The notes under the pieces: model-generated
Database searches by the model: none
Seen by the model: the letters and a program-made list of their open reading frames with translations, nothing else
Told to the model about the DNA's origin: nothing
Part shown: positions 1 through 8,287 of the stretch, piece after piece
Position numbering within the stretch: position 1 is the stretch's first letter
Layout of the letters: every line of letters begins with the position of its first letter
Source of the DNA: an uncultured Prevotellaceae bacterium
Lineage (GTDB): Bacteria; Bacteroidota; Bacteroidia; Bacteroidales; Bacteroidaceae
Reading direction: 5' to 3'
DNA: 64,000 nt
Assembly (NCBI GenBank): GCA_900320845.1
Contig: ONTS01000001.1
Span: 110,138-174,137, forward strand
Translations under genes and position numbers: made by a program

Positions 1-279
1 TTTACGGTTGATTTCAATACCAGCCTTGTGCAGGGCTCCCATAAACTGGCTATAGCTCATACCTTCGAGACGTGCGGCAGCGTTGATACGCTGAATCCAC
101 AGTGCGCGGAATGTGCGTTTCTTGTTGCGACGGTCACGATAGGCGTAGGTGAGACCCTTCTCCCATGTGTTCTTAGCAACGGTCCACACGTTTTTGCGTG
201 CGCCGAAATAACCCTTGGTGAGTTTAAGTATGCGTGTGCGTTTGGCTTTTGAAGCTACGTGATTTACTGATCTTGGCAT
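1..279 (-). CDS. rplT: 50S ribosomal protein L20 (3' end cut by window)
   Basis: Ribosomal large-subunit protein that binds 23S rRNA early in assembly. Reading back from the ATG at 277-279, the product begins [19 protein letters not shown] and continues with the typical L20 stretches [23 protein letters not shown] and [11 protein letters not shown]. All 93 visible codons are open; the family is about 115-120 residues long, so only the last 20-odd residues lie beyond position 1. It is the last visible gene of infC-rpmI-rplT, 38 bp after rpmI. In other bacteria L20 represses this operon by binding its mRNA; I see no obvious copy of that site here. Confidence 0.97.
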   Translation of the reverse strand, partial: MPRSVNHVASKAKRTRILKLTKGYFGARKNVWTVAKNTWEKGLTYAYRDRRNKKRTFRALWIQRINAAARLEGMSYSQFMGALHKAGIEINRK

Positions 280-317
280 AACTTGTTTCCTTTCTTAAAT
301 AACGTGAGACATGTTGG

Positions 318-515
318 TTAACGCAGACGAAGCAGGTCTTTCACCTGTTTGAGGTTGGAGGGATCTACGATGGCCTGATGCACAAGATTCCGCTTTTGCT
401 TCTTAGTCTTCTTTGTGAGAATGTGGCTGTGGTAAGCGTGGTGACGCTTAATCTTGCCTGTTCCGGTGAAGGTGAAACGCTTCTTAGCTCCGGAGTTTGT
501 TTTCTGTTTTGGCAT
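318..515 (-). CDS. rpmI: 50S ribosomal protein L35
   Basis: Small, very basic large-subunit protein of 65 residues, the normal length. It begins [20 protein letters not shown], followed by the family motif [24 protein letters not shown]. It sits between infC and rplT in the order found in nearly all bacteria and is probably translated from the infC transcript. Confidence 0.98.
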   Translation of the reverse strand: MPKQKTNSGAKKRFTFTGTGKIKRHHAYHSHILTKKTKKQKRNLVHQAIVDPSNLKQVKDLLRLR

Positions 516-624
516 TGTTTTTAATGTTTATTTGGTTAGTGTTACGTCGTGGTAACGCACAAAGCAGCGTTACGCACAGACGGGAATGAATCTGTTTGTT
601 TCTCTTTATCGGTTGTCTGAGGGT

Positions 625-1311
625 TTATTCTTCGTCTCCCTCTCTGTCTTTGAGCAGCGCTTCTGCTCCTTTGGCGTTGGCGAGGATACTGTTCATCTGT
701 GCACGTTCTTCCTGCTGCTGCCGTTGTTGTTCCTTTTCTTCAGCCTGACGCTGTTCGCGGTCGCGCTTCTGTTGGCTCTTCTTGGCTACGCCGGCCTTCT
801 TCGGAGCGAGGAAGAGGAACATCTTCTTGCCTTCCAGCTTCGGCAGCTGCTCAACCTTCGCCAATTCTTCCAGATCGTTGGCAAAACGCAGCAGAAGTAC
901 TTCTCCCTGCTCTTTGAACAGTATGCTGCGGCCGCGGAAGAATACGTAGGCTTTCACCTTGTTGCCTGCTTCGAGGAACTCCTTGGCGTGTTTCAGCTTG
1001 AAGTTGTAGTCATTTTCGCCTGTCTGCGGACCGAAACGTATCTCCTTTACTTCTACCTTTACCTGCTTGGCCTTCATCTCTTTGGCCTTTTTCTTCTGCT
1101 GGTAGAGGAATTTAGAGTAGTCGATGAGTCGACATACAGGCGGTTGCGCATTGGGAGAGATTTCTACGAGGTCTACACCTTGTTGTCGGGCGAGGTCTAA
1201 AGCCTGACGTGTGGGCATGACAACGGGTTCGCCGTCGCCTACAACGCGTACTTCTTTGACGCGTATCTGCTCGTTAATGCGGTAACTGGGAGCTTTCTTG
1301 TCGTTTCTCAT
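625..1311 (-). CDS. infC: translation initiation factor IF-3
   Basis: IF-3 binds the 30S subunit, keeps it apart from 50S and checks the start codon and initiator tRNA. The 228-residue product has the N-domain ([41 protein letters not shown]) and the C-domain ([38 protein letters not shown]). It ends in a charged Q/E/R/K-rich tail from about residue 175, longer than the E. coli protein (about 180 residues). The start is a plain ATG, not the rare AUU that allows autoregulation in E. coli. A consensus promoter lies about 110 bp upstream. thrS, which often precedes infC, is absent; nspC is the next gene. Confidence 0.97.
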   Translation of the reverse strand: MRNDKKAPSYRINEQIRVKEVRVVGDGEPVVMPTRQALDLARQQGVDLVEISPNAQPPVCRLIDYSKFLYQQKKKAKEMKAKQVKVEVKEIRFGPQTGENDYNFKLKHAKEFLEAGNKVKAYVFFRGRSILFKEQGEVLLLRFANDLEELAKVEQLPKLEGKKMFLFLAPKKAGVAKKSQQKRDREQRQAEEKEQQRQQQEERAQMNSILANAKGAEALLKDREGDEE

Positions 1312-1339
1312 TCAACTGTTTAAAGGGTTGATAACTGTT

Positions 1340-1360
1340 GTGTTGCGTCCACGCAAACAC
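1340..1360 (-). promoter_or_regulatory. hairpin in the infC leader
   Basis: The untranslated leader of infC contains a short inverted repeat, GTGTTtGCGT against ACGCaACAC on the minus strand with a 2-nt gap, between the promoter at 1419-1449 and the start codon at 1311. It could be part of a leader control structure, but only one stem is visible. Confidence 0.3.
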
Positions 1361-1418
1361 CCTTTCCAGTGTTGTGTTGGTCACCGAAGAAGGAGGTGTG
1401 TGTCCGTTTTAGCGGCTG

Positions 1419-1449
1419 CAAATGTACGAACTATCAGCGTATTGGCAAA
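1419..1449 (-). promoter_or_regulatory. Bacteroidetes-type promoter for infC-rpmI-rplT
   Basis: On the minus strand TACATTTG (1419-1426) matches the -7 box TAnnTTTG, and TTTG (1446-1449) is 19 bp upstream, the classic Bacteroidetes sigma-ABfr spacing. The predicted start is near 1412, which gives a leader of about 100 nt. Confidence 0.7.
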
Positions 1450-1497
1450 TGTTTGGGGGTGTTTTTTTTATTGTGGTTGTGTTGTGGTTGTCGGTTG

Positions 1498-2697
1498 TCA
1501 GTCCATGCGGTCGCGGTAGTCTTCGTAGCCGTAGTGTCGCAGGGGTTCCAGGGCGCCGTCGTTGGTGAGCAACATTAGCGAGGGATGGTGAACACCGTTG
1601 AACATGTTGGTTTTCACCGTGGTGTAGTGTACCATGTCTTCGAATACGATGGTGTCGCCAATGTTCAGTGGTGAGTTGAAGGTCCACGTGCCGATGAAGT
1701 CGCCTGATAGACAACTGTTGCCGCCCAACCGATAGACGAAGCCCGTGTCGCCACTGTTGCCTCGCTCCTCTGTGCCCTCTTCGCCTGCCAGTCGCCATAC
1801 TTCGGGCTTGTAGGGCATCTCAAGGCAGTCGGGCATGTGGCATGTGAAACTCACGTCGAGGATGGCGGTGGTGATGTTTTGGTCGCAGACGACGTCGACG
1901 ACGTGTGCCACGAGCCATCCTGTCTGCCAGGCAAAGGCGCTACCGGGCTCAAGGATGACGTGCAGGTTAGGATGCCTTTGGCGGAAGTCTTGCAACAGGC
2001 GGACAAGCCTCGGCACGTCGTAGCCTTCGCGTGTCATAAGATGTCCGCCGCCGAAGTTCATCCATTGCAACTGCGGCAGCCATTGGGCGAAGTCGCGTTC
2101 CACCACGCTCAGCACCTCGGCAAACTGCTCTGCGCTGCTCTCGCACAACGTGTGGCAGTGGAAACCTTCAATGTGCGGCGGCAATGTGGTAGGTATGTTG
2201 TCGGCGTCGATGCCGAAGCGTGTACCTGGTGCGCAGGGATTGTATAGCAATGTCTCTACCGGACTGCTGTGGGGATTGATGCGCAGTCCGAGCGAGAGGC
2301 CGGGATTGGCTTGCAAGGCACGTTCGGCATAGCGTTGATACTGGCTCAGCGAGTTGAAGGTCAGGTGTGAAGACAGTCGTGCTATGTCGTCCATGTCGGT
2401 GTCGGTGTATGCCGGCGAATAAGTATGCGGTGCGTTGCCGAACTCTTCTGCAGCCATCCTCGCCTCGTAGAGGGAGCTTGCCGTCGATGCTGATATGTAC
2501 TCGCGGAAGATGGGAAAGGTCTTCCATAGGGCGTAGGCCTTGAACGCAAGGATGATGTCTGCCTGCGACTCGTGAGCCACCGAGGCGATGAGTGTCAGGT
2601 TGCGACGCAGCAACGACTCGCTCACCACATAGGCAGGACGGCCCATGCAGGACAGCTCGGGGGTGTGAAGGAGGGGATGAAGCAACGTGTTCAACAT
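1498..2697 (-). CDS. nspC: carboxynorspermidine decarboxylase
   Basis: PLP-dependent fold type III decarboxylase that converts carboxynorspermidine or carboxyspermidine to the polyamine, the last step of the alternative spermidine pathway common in Bacteroidetes. The chain shows PAYVVSESLLRRNL at the N-terminus, ILAFKAYALW with the probable PLP lysine, GLRINPHSS, HCHTLCESS, MNFGGGHLMTREGYD (glycine-rich phosphate site) and ILEPGSAFAW; the motif LDVSFTCHMPDCLEMPYKP is typical of NspC. I start at the ATG at 2697 (399 residues) because an upstream ATG at 2736 would overlap the promoter-like box at 2734-2741. It stands alone, divergent from prs. Confidence 0.93.
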   Translation of the reverse strand: MLNTLLHPLLHTPELSCMGRPAYVVSESLLRRNLTLIASVAHESQADIILAFKAYALWKTFPIFREYISASTASSLYEARMAAEEFGNAPHTYSPAYTDTDMDDIARLSSHLTFNSLSQYQRYAERALQANPGLSLGLRINPHSSPVETLLYNPCAPGTRFGIDADNIPTTLPPHIEGFHCHTLCESSAEQFAEVLSVVERDFAQWLPQLQWMNFGGGHLMTREGYDVPRLVRLLQDFRQRHPNLHVILEPGSAFAWQTGWLVAHVVDVVCDQNITTAILDVSFTCHMPDCLEMPYKPEVWRLAGEEGTEERGNSGDTGFVYRLGGNSCLSGDFIGTWTFNSPLNIGDTIVFEDMVHYTTVKTNMFNGVHHPSLMLLTNDGALEPLRHYGYEDYRDRMD

Positions 2698-2733
2698 ATT
2701 ATATATATATAATGGTGTAGCCTTAAAGTGAGG

Positions 2734-2741
2734 CAAAGGTA
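2734..2741 (-). promoter_or_regulatory. -7 box upstream of nspC
   Basis: TACCTTTG on the minus strand matches TAnnTTTG about 37 bp before the nspC start. No convincing TTTG at -33 is visible. The divergent prs promoter is about 50 bp away. Confidence 0.5.
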
Positions 2742-2785
2742 ATTTTTTTGTTGCGATAAGTGTTGGCAGAACGAGAATGTTTTTC

Positions 2786-2793
2786 TACTTTTG
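2786..2793 (+). promoter_or_regulatory. -7 box of the prs promoter
   Basis: TACTTTTG matches TAnnTTTG and is followed by GC, as is usual in this window. The -33 element is weak. The predicted start is near 2800, leaving an untranslated leader of about 170 nt before prs. Confidence 0.5.
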
Positions 2794-2858
2794 CGGTCAA
2801 AAGCAGACCACCGTGTTACGTTACAGATACATGCAACGCTACTTGCTTCACGGACAAA

Positions 2859-2877
2859 GGGGCTTCTCTAAAGCCCC
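2859..2877 (+). promoter_or_regulatory. GC-rich hairpin in the prs leader
   Basis: GGGGCTT and AAGCCCC form a perfect 7-bp stem around CTCTA, about 60 nt into the predicted leader and 93 nt before the ATG. No U-tract follows, so it is not a simple terminator. It may be one stem of a larger leader fold. Confidence 0.4.
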
Positions 2878-2969
2878 ATGTCAATGAAGATAGGGCGTTT
2901 GCGCGTTTGTAGGACAGTACCGCAGTGGTCTGTTTTCGTATTGTTACACACTGATATTCAACATCAAAG

Positions 2970-3908
2970 ATGAACGAACAATCATCATTTTTAGTCTTCT
3001 CTGGTTCTAAAACCAAATATCTGACTGAAAAGATTTGCCAGGAGTTGGGTCAGCCAATGGGTAAACTCAATCTTATTCGCTTCTCCGATGGAGAGTTTAC
3101 CGTCTATTATGAAGAATGTATCCGCGGTCGCGATGTGTATCTTGTGCAGAGCACTTTTCCTAACACCGACAACCTGATGGAGCTGCTACTCATGATAGAT
3201 GCAGCCAAGCGCGCCTCTGCTGGTACCATCAATGCCGTCATTCCCTACTTCGGCTGGGCACGACAAGACCGCAAAGACCGTCCCCGCGTGAGTATCGGCG
3301 CAAAGCTTATAGCCGACCTGCTGACCGCCGCCGGCGTCGACCGCGTTATCACCATGGACCTGCACGCCGACCAGATACAAGGTTTCTTCGATGTACCCGT
3401 CGACCACCTGTATGCGTCCAGCGTGCTGTTGCCTTACCTGCAGAGCCTCAGACTTGATGACGTTATCGTTGCTTCGCCCGATGTGGGTGGCTCAAAGCGT
3501 GCAAACACGTTTGCTAAGTATCTCGGCTGTCCGCTCGTGTTGTGCAACAAGACACGTGTCAGAGCCAACGAGGTGGAGAGCATTCGCATTATCGGTGACG
3601 TGAAAGACAAGAATGTGATACTCGTAGATGACATCGTAGACACCGCTGGCACCATCACCACCGCTGCCGACGAGATGATACGTCAGGGTGCGAAGAGCGT
3701 AAGAGCGTGCGCCTCTCACTGCGTGATGAGCGGTCCGGCTGACGAGCGTGTGGAGAAGTCGAACCTGGCGGAGATAGTATTCTCCGACTCCATACCCTAC
3801 CACGGCACATGCACCAAGGTTAAGCAGCTCACTGTGGCAGGCCTGCTCGCCGAGACGATACGCCGCATTGACAACGATGAGAGCATCAGCCCGCAATATA
3901 TTATTTAA
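2970..3908 (+). CDS. prs: ribose-phosphate pyrophosphokinase (PRPP synthetase)
   Basis: Cytoplasmic enzyme that transfers pyrophosphate from ATP to ribose 5-phosphate to make PRPP for purine, pyrimidine, histidine, tryptophan and NAD synthesis. The 312-residue length is standard. Visible signatures are FSGSKTKYLTEKI, RFSDGEFTVYYEE (residues about 38-50), the flexible-loop motif GWARQDRKDRPR, ITMDLHADQIQGFF, and the PRPP-binding loop LVDDIVDTAGTIT near residues 213-225. The gene is followed after 21 bp by the thioredoxin lipoprotein gene and a strong terminator, so the two probably share a transcript. Confidence 0.98.
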   Translation: MNEQSSFLVFSGSKTKYLTEKICQELGQPMGKLNLIRFSDGEFTVYYEECIRGRDVYLVQSTFPNTDNLMELLLMIDAAKRASAGTINAVIPYFGWARQDRKDRPRVSIGAKLIADLLTAAGVDRVITMDLHADQIQGFFDVPVDHLYASSVLLPYLQSLRLDDVIVASPDVGGSKRANTFAKYLGCPLVLCNKTRVRANEVESIRIIGDVKDKNVILVDDIVDTAGTITTAADEMIRQGAKSVRACASHCVMSGPADERVEKSNLAEIVFSDSIPYHGTCTKVKQLTVAGLLAETIRRIDNDESISPQYII

Positions 3909-3929
3909 TAATCACTAACCCATATCACT

Positions 3930-4538
3930 ATGAAACGAATCACTATTTATGCCCTGTTGCTGCTTTGTTCGGGCTTATGCCTGACCTCGTGCGACAAGAA
4001 GGGCACATCGGCAGCCGATGCTCCGCAAACCGAGAGCCAGCCGATCGCCGACGGCAGCGAAGAGATGGAACTTCAGGCGTACGAGAATCTGAAGGATATC
4101 ACCCTGCCCGACATCAACGGAAAGAACCATTCACTCCTCGAAGAGGTGAAGAAGAACCCTGTCACCCTTATCGACTTCTGGGCAAGCTGGTGCGGACCCT
4201 GCATGCGCGAGATGCCCAATGTGAAAAGAGTGTACGACCAATACAAAAACCGTGGCTTCAACATCATAGGACTTTCGCTCGACAATAACGGCGAGGCATG
4301 GAAGCAGGCGGTGAGCAACATGGAGCTGACATGGTTGCAGCTGTCCGACCTGAAGGGTTGGGAGAGTGCCGCAGCACAGCTCTATAACGTGCAATCCATC
4401 CCCTTCACCATGCTCGTCAACGACCAAGGCGAAATCGTTCAGGTCAACCTGAGGGGCGAGACGCTGGAGCATGCGGTGGCCGAAATGGTGAGCGACGCCG
4501 AGGATGCAGCCAAGCTCAAGGCTGAAGAGAAGCAGTAA
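3930..4538 (+). CDS. TlpA/ResA-like thioredoxin lipoprotein
   Basis: Predicted envelope thiol-disulfide oxidoreductase of 202 residues. An N-terminal hydrophobic segment ends in LTSC with Cys21 as the lipidation site, so the protein is probably anchored in a membrane facing the periplasm. The thioredoxin fold follows, with LIDFWASWCGPCMREMP: the redox pair is Cys88/Cys91 in WCGPC, and the cis-proline motif SIPFTMLV is present. A charged tail (DAEDAAKLKAEEKQ) closes the chain. Such proteins reduce cytochrome c maturation apoproteins or protect exported cysteines; the substrate cannot be told from sequence. It lies 21 bp after prs. Confidence 0.88.
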   Translation: MKRITIYALLLLCSGLCLTSCDKKGTSAADAPQTESQPIADGSEEMELQAYENLKDITLPDINGKNHSLLEEVKKNPVTLIDFWASWCGPCMREMPNVKRVYDQYKNRGFNIIGLSLDNNGEAWKQAVSNMELTWLQLSDLKGWESAAAQLYNVQSIPFTMLVNDQGEIVQVNLRGETLEHAVAEMVSDAEDAAKLKAEEKQ

Positions 4539-4580
4539 GACGCAGGACAACATCAACAGTCATCGTCGTTCCGACATACG

Positions 4581-4620
4581 AAGACGCACTTTCCCGAAAT
4601 GAAGGAAAGTGCGTCTTTGT
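4581..4620 (+). terminator. intrinsic terminator after the prs operon
   Basis: A perfect 14-bp stem (AAGACGCACTTTCC at 4581-4594 against 4604-4617) with a 9-nt loop is followed by TTTGT. The nitroreductase gene ends just beyond on the other strand, and the leading AAs could serve it too, so the terminator may be bidirectional. Confidence 0.85.
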
Positions 4621-4640
4621 ATGCTATGCGGTGGTCTTGC

Positions 4641-5267
4641 CTATTTCAGATAGCCCACGGGGTGGTTGAGTATAGGCTCTTCGCCTTCCTTCAGTTGCAG
4701 TTCCTTGACGATGGTGTCCACATCCATGGAGGCGCGTGCTACAGTTCCAAGTCCCAGAGCGGTAGCAGCCAGATAGATGTTCTGCGACACATAGCCTGCA
4801 TCCATGCAGCCGTAGTCGTGACCGCGGCGGCTAAACTCGTAGGTGCGGCTCACCAGCAACAGGTTGACAGGGGCAGTAGCGGCAAATGCCTGTTGTGAGG
4901 CAAGGGCCTGACGGAGGTCTTTCTTGCTGACAAGCAGTAGCTTGTTGGCTTTGGCATCGTAGCGGTAAGCACCGTCAGCGGCGCACACATACACTTCGAT
5001 GTCTTGCTTGTTGATGGCTGAAGGGGCAGTAATCTTACCCGTCTTCTGGTCGCTCACGCCGCAGGCTGCCCACAGCAGGCACGACAATGTGGCGTCGTCC
5101 AGTGCCTTGTCGGCATATTGGCGGATGCTACGACGCTGCATCAGCACCTCGTTGATGGGACGTTGGGCGTCGGCAGGGAACTGAGGAGCAGGCAGAACGC
5201 GCTCCGTCTGTGCAGATACCGAGATGCTGCCGAGCAGCAGAAGGGATAAGGTAATAAGGTGTTTCAT
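4641..5267 (-). CDS. exported nitroreductase-family protein (SagB-like)
   Basis: FMN-dependent nitroreductase fold of 208 residues with a Sec signal peptide (MKHLITLSLLLLGSISVSAQ, cleavage after SAQ), so it is predicted to act outside the cytoplasm, which is unusual for this flavoprotein family. After the signal come INEVLMQRRSIRQYADKALDD (FMN-phosphate Arg motif RRSIR), LSCLLWAACGVSD and the C-terminal ALGLGTVARASMD. The substrate is unknown. It is 63 bp downstream of the pantothenate kinase on the same strand, so the two may be co-transcribed. Confidence 0.82.
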   Translation of the reverse strand: MKHLITLSLLLLGSISVSAQTERVLPAPQFPADAQRPINEVLMQRRSIRQYADKALDDATLSCLLWAACGVSDQKTGKITAPSAINKQDIEVYVCAADGAYRYDAKANKLLLVSKKDLRQALASQQAFAATAPVNLLLVSRTYEFSRRGHDYGCMDAGYVSQNIYLAATALGLGTVARASMDVDTIVKELQLKEGEEPILNHPVGYLK

Positions 5268-5330
5268 AATGATAGGTGTTGGTTTGTTAATGATGCATGC
5301 GTTGTCGGTGGGGCGGATGGCTGAACGTTG

Positions 5331-6158
5331 TTATTTCTTCTTGTTGAGGTACACCAGTGCGGCGCCTATGGCAGTGCAGTATTCTGCATACTTCGGTATA
5401 CGGAAGTGCACCTTGTACAGCTTTTCCATCATGGGGAATACGTCTCTGCACTGTGGCAGCAAGGTGAGGTTGCCGATGAGTATGAGCTCGCGTGTGCCGC
5501 TGTTGAGTGCTGCGAGTACGGCTGCCGATCCCACCGACTGCAGCACCATGTGTATGATGCCCAGTGCTATGTCCTCCTTCGGTGCGTCGGCCGTGATGCG
5601 TCCGAGCAGCGATGCCGTTGCCGTCATGGGCAGTCCGGGCAGCGGATGGGCGCTGATGTCGCCTATAAGGAGGTTCACCCGTTTGATGTTGCCCTGCATG
5701 GCGAGCGCCGACACTTGGCGTATGTCATCCGTCTTGAGCAGCAGACGCGACAGTCCATTGAGGGTTCCGCCGCCGATACCTGTGCCGCCTATGTGGCGTA
5801 TCTCCTCGTCTTTGCATCTAACGAGGGAGGTGCCGGTGCCCATGCTCACGACAAGTATGTCGTTGAGGCGCGACTCAAAGCGTGCCCCCAGACCATCGGC
5901 GTCGAACTCCTCCGCCTTCATCATCGGAACATCGTACACCAGTTTGTCTACATAAGCGCTGCCCACGCCCGTCAATACCACCTGTTCCACGTCCTCAAGG
6001 CTTATCTTGTTGTCGCAGAGATATTTGCCCAGAGCTCCGTAGAGCGAGGTGATGGGGTCGTTGGCAGTGATGCGCATGGGAGCAGTCACCTTCATGTCGC
6101 GAATGCCGACAATCTTTGTCGTGCTGATGCCGACGTCAATACCGATTACGTATTTCAT
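5331..6158 (-). CDS. coaW: type II pantothenate kinase
   Basis: ASKHA-fold kinase that phosphorylates pantothenate, the first step of coenzyme A synthesis. The 275-residue chain opens with the phosphate loop IGIDVGISTTKIVGI, has ILVVSMGTGTSLV (phosphate-2 motif) and the glycine-rich HIGGTGIGGGTLNGLSRLL typical of the eukaryote/staphylococcal type II enzymes, and ends with AEYCTAIGAALVYLNKKK. Type II enzymes resist CoA feedback in S. aureus; that this holds here is inference. coaBC, a later step of the same pathway, is also in this window (12144-13358). Confidence 0.88.
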   Translation of the reverse strand: MKYVIGIDVGISTTKIVGIRDMKVTAPMRITANDPITSLYGALGKYLCDNKISLEDVEQVVLTGVGSAYVDKLVYDVPMMKAEEFDADGLGARFESRLNDILVVSMGTGTSLVRCKDEEIRHIGGTGIGGGTLNGLSRLLLKTDDIRQVSALAMQGNIKRVNLLIGDISAHPLPGLPMTATASLLGRITADAPKEDIALGIIHMVLQSVGSAAVLAALNSGTRELILIGNLTLLPQCRDVFPMMEKLYKVHFRIPKYAEYCTAIGAALVYLNKKK

Positions 6159-6181
6159 GTTGCAGTGTTGTTTGTTGTCGG

Positions 6182-6189
6182 CAAAAGTA
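6182..6189 (-). promoter_or_regulatory. -7 box upstream of the pantothenate kinase gene
   Basis: TACTTTTG on the minus strand matches TAnnTTTG 24 bp before the start codon; a clear -33 TTTG is not seen. Confidence 0.45.
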
Positions 6190-6280
6190 CGAACAACCCT
6201 GTAATAATGTGCTGTTCAATATAGAAAAATCGTGAAAGGGGTTTGTCGGTTGTATGTTTTTACCGACCTTTGCCCCGCGT

Positions 6281-6692
6281 TTGCAGTGTGACGGCTTGCC
6301 GCTGGCGGCTCCTCGTGGGCTGCGGGAGGAAAGTCCGGGCAGCATAAGGCACTCCACTGGCGAAAATACCAGTTGTCGGCGACGGCAAGTGACGATAGAA
6401 GAAAACAACCGCCTGTCCCGCAAGAGGCAGGTAAGGGTGAGAAGGTGGTGTAAGAGACCACCAGCCGCCGGGTGATCGGCGGGCTGTATCGGCTGGAGGC
6501 TGCAAGTTCATGTATACCATCGACGGAGGGCAGCCTGTCCGAGTGTAGGAGCACCCATGTGCGTCCTGCTACGATGGAGGGTAGAACGCTAAAGCCCTGG
6601 GGAGACTCATGGCGTAGATAAATGGCAAGCACCGACGGAATCCTTACGGAAACCGTCGGCACAGAACCCGGCTTACAGGTACACTGCAAGCC
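6281..6692 (+). ncRNA. rnpB: RNase P RNA (class A)
   Basis: Catalytic RNA that trims the 5' leader of pre-tRNAs. The diagnostic 5' core GAGGAAAGTCCGGGC is at about 6328, and the 3' core ACAGAACCCGGCTTACAGG is at 6661-6679. P1 can be drawn between TTGCAGTGT (6281-6289) and ACACTGCAA (6681-6689). CTTTTTT follows as the terminator. The exact ends are estimated from P1 pairing. Confidence 0.95.
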
Positions 6693-6755
6693 TTTTTTAT
6701 GCTTTTACGGCAGACTTACCGGTAGGGTGAGCCTCTGTAGGCGTGCGATATGGCA

Positions 6756-7247
6756 TCAGTGTACACGGCTCTTGGCTACATAACCCAGAAAACGGTCGTA
6801 GTCGTACACCTTCACCCAACCGCTGTTGTATGGGCGGTACTGTATTTCGTAGCCCACGGCAAGCTGTCCAGTGATGGCATAGTTGGTCCCTGGTCCCTTG
6901 CGTATGTTGACATAGGTGTCGCGCGGGTCGACAATGACGCCCGTGCGCAGCTTGGTCGAGTTGGTGTTGGTGCCGGTGGGGTTCACGCGCTTGATGCAGT
7001 TGGTGGCCATGTAGCCCATGAAGCTGCTACTCTTTTTGGCTGAGTACACTCTGCTCCAGCCGTTGCTCATGGGGGTGTAGTACAGATAGTCGCCCGACTG
7101 ATACCGACTCACGATGGCATATTTGGTGCCTGGTCCTTTACGTATGTTGGTGTAGCCGTCGGGGTCGTACACACGGCCGTAGTGTTGCTGCGCCGAGACA
7201 CTGACAACAGCAGCCAGAGCAAGGAGGAAAAATAAAATTCTTTTCAT
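6756..7247 (-). CDS. secreted protein with two bacterial SH3 domains
   Basis: 163 residues: signal peptide MKRILFFLLALAAVVSVSAQ, then two SH3b (SH3_3) repeats, each with the (Y/V)NIRKGPGT(K/N)YAI core (about residues 32-45 and 106-119) and a WxxVY strand (GWSRVYS, GWVKVYD). Such domains usually bind peptidoglycan or surface ligands; no catalytic domain is attached. I start at the ATG at 7245-7247 because only from there does the protein begin with a good signal peptide. It follows the small membrane protein gene by 37 bp, in the same direction. Confidence 0.8.
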   Translation of the reverse strand: MKRILFFLLALAAVVSVSAQQHYGRVYDPDGYTNIRKGPGTKYAIVSRYQSGDYLYYTPMSNGWSRVYSAKKSSSFMGYMATNCIKRVNPTGTNTNSTKLRTGVIVDPRDTYVNIRKGPGTNYAITGQLAVGYEIQYRPYNSGWVKVYDYDRFLGYVAKSRVH

Positions 7248-7284
7248 GGTTATAAAGTTTAATAGTGAATAATAGGGGGCTGTG

Positions 7285-7686
7285 TCATTCGGTCTGTCGT
7301 TCCGGGTCGGCAGCCAGCACAGCCTCGATGTAGGCCCTGACACCGCTATCCTCCAGTGCCGTTGCCTTGCGACGTGCCATGTTTTTTACCATAAAATGAT
7401 ACCCCACGCACAGCAGCAGGCCTATGGCTACGCCCGAGAGCAGAGCCAACTCGTACTTCAGAAACAAGGACATCAGACCTATGGGTATCACCATTAGCAT
7501 GCCCATGATGGTGAGATGCTTGCGCTGCTCAGCCATCTGATCGCGGTGGGGATTCATCAGGTACAGGTAGTCGTCCATGTCTTCTTCCGAAGTGTCGAAG
7601 TCTTCGGGGTGAGGAAACGAGGGGTTGGTACGGTTGCGCGCTATGAGCTGGCGCAGACGCTTTTCTTCTTTCTGTGTAAGGGTCAT
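7285..7686 (-). CDS. small membrane protein of unknown function
   Basis: 133 residues, not recognised. The N-terminal half is hydrophilic and acidic (PHPEDFDTSEEDMDDYLYL). Two adjacent hydrophobic helices (LTIMGMLMVIPIGLMSLFL and LALLSGVAIGLLLCVGYHFM, about residues 58-99) suggest a hairpin in the inner membrane, followed by a short basic and then acidic tail. It is first in a two-gene unit with the SH3-domain protein and starts about 15 nt after the predicted transcription start. Confidence 0.75.
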   Translation of the reverse strand: MTLTQKEEKRLRQLIARNRTNPSFPHPEDFDTSEEDMDDYLYLMNPHRDQMAEQRKHLTIMGMLMVIPIGLMSLFLKYELALLSGVAIGLLLCVGYHFMVKNMARRKATALEDSGVRAYIEAVLAADPERQTE

Positions 7687-7707
7687 AATATGAGGGTTTC
7701 TTTGCTA

Positions 7708-7739
7708 CAAAGTTAGGTAAACACAGCCGTTCTTACAAA
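7708..7739 (-). promoter_or_regulatory. promoter of the membrane protein/SH3 unit
   Basis: TAACTTTG (7708-7715) and TTTG (7736-7739) on the minus strand with a 20-bp spacer match the Bacteroidetes consensus. The divergent DUF1232 promoter begins 6 bp away. Confidence 0.65.
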
Positions 7740-7744
7740 TATAT

Positions 7745-7775
7745 TTTGCAGATTGTTGAACAATGTCTACTTTTG
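7745..7775 (+). promoter_or_regulatory. promoter of the DUF1232 gene
   Basis: TTTG (7745-7748), 19 bp, TACTTTTG (7768-7775): a full match to the Bacteroidetes consensus about 43 bp before the gene. Confidence 0.7.
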
Positions 7776-7817
7776 CAGGACACAAGGATTAAAACCTTAA
7801 CATCAGACGTATAGCTT

Positions 7818-8201
7818 ATGGAACTTCCCGATTTTATGTCATATAAGGATAAATTTTCTCCGCGCAGTTTCTCGGAGAAGATTTCGCGTATAGCCAAACG
7901 CGCTGGTGCCAAACTCATATATGTGGCACTCATCCTCTACTATATGTTGCAGAGCAAGAAGGTCTCGCTGAAGGATAAGGCACTTATCCTCGGTGCGTTG
8001 GGCTATCTCATCTCACCCCTCGACGCCATCCCCGATGCCATCCCTATTGCCGGACTGGGTGACGACCTCGGAGTGCTGATGTTTGCGCTGAAGAAAGTGT
8101 GGGACAACGTGTCCGACGAAGTGCGCGAAAAGGCACGCAAACGACTGTCGAAGTGGTTCGACGAGGATGAGATAAAGGAAATAGACACTTTGTTTGACTA
8201 A
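7818..8201 (+). CDS. YkvA-family (DUF1232) protein
   Basis: 127 residues. The DUF1232 core is clear: DKALILGALGYLISPLDAIPDAIPIAGLGDDLGVL at about residues 53-87, with the family's conserved SPLDxIPD and GxxDDLxV elements. The hydrophobic stretch AKLIYVALILYYML is probably a membrane-associated helix. The function of the family is not established. The C-terminus is charged (EVREKARKRLSKWFDEDE). It is monocistronic, with a promoter upstream and a hairpin terminator downstream that it shares with tRNA-Cys. Confidence 0.85.
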   Translation: MELPDFMSYKDKFSPRSFSEKISRIAKRAGAKLIYVALILYYMLQSKKVSLKDKALILGALGYLISPLDAIPDAIPIAGLGDDLGVLMFALKKVWDNVSDEVREKARKRLSKWFDEDEIKEIDTLFD

Positions 8202-8287
8202 CGGCGTGCCACGCTGTAAGCCGCAGGTGGAGACTGCCGAATACTCTTCGACGGGAGAAAGGAAATAGTACCTGTCAACAACAACCA

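Noticed and set aside
2697-2712. AT dinucleotide runs (also near 30905 and 37635) as a repeat family
   Set aside because: Short TATATATA runs are expected in AT-rich promoters and share no flanking sequence.
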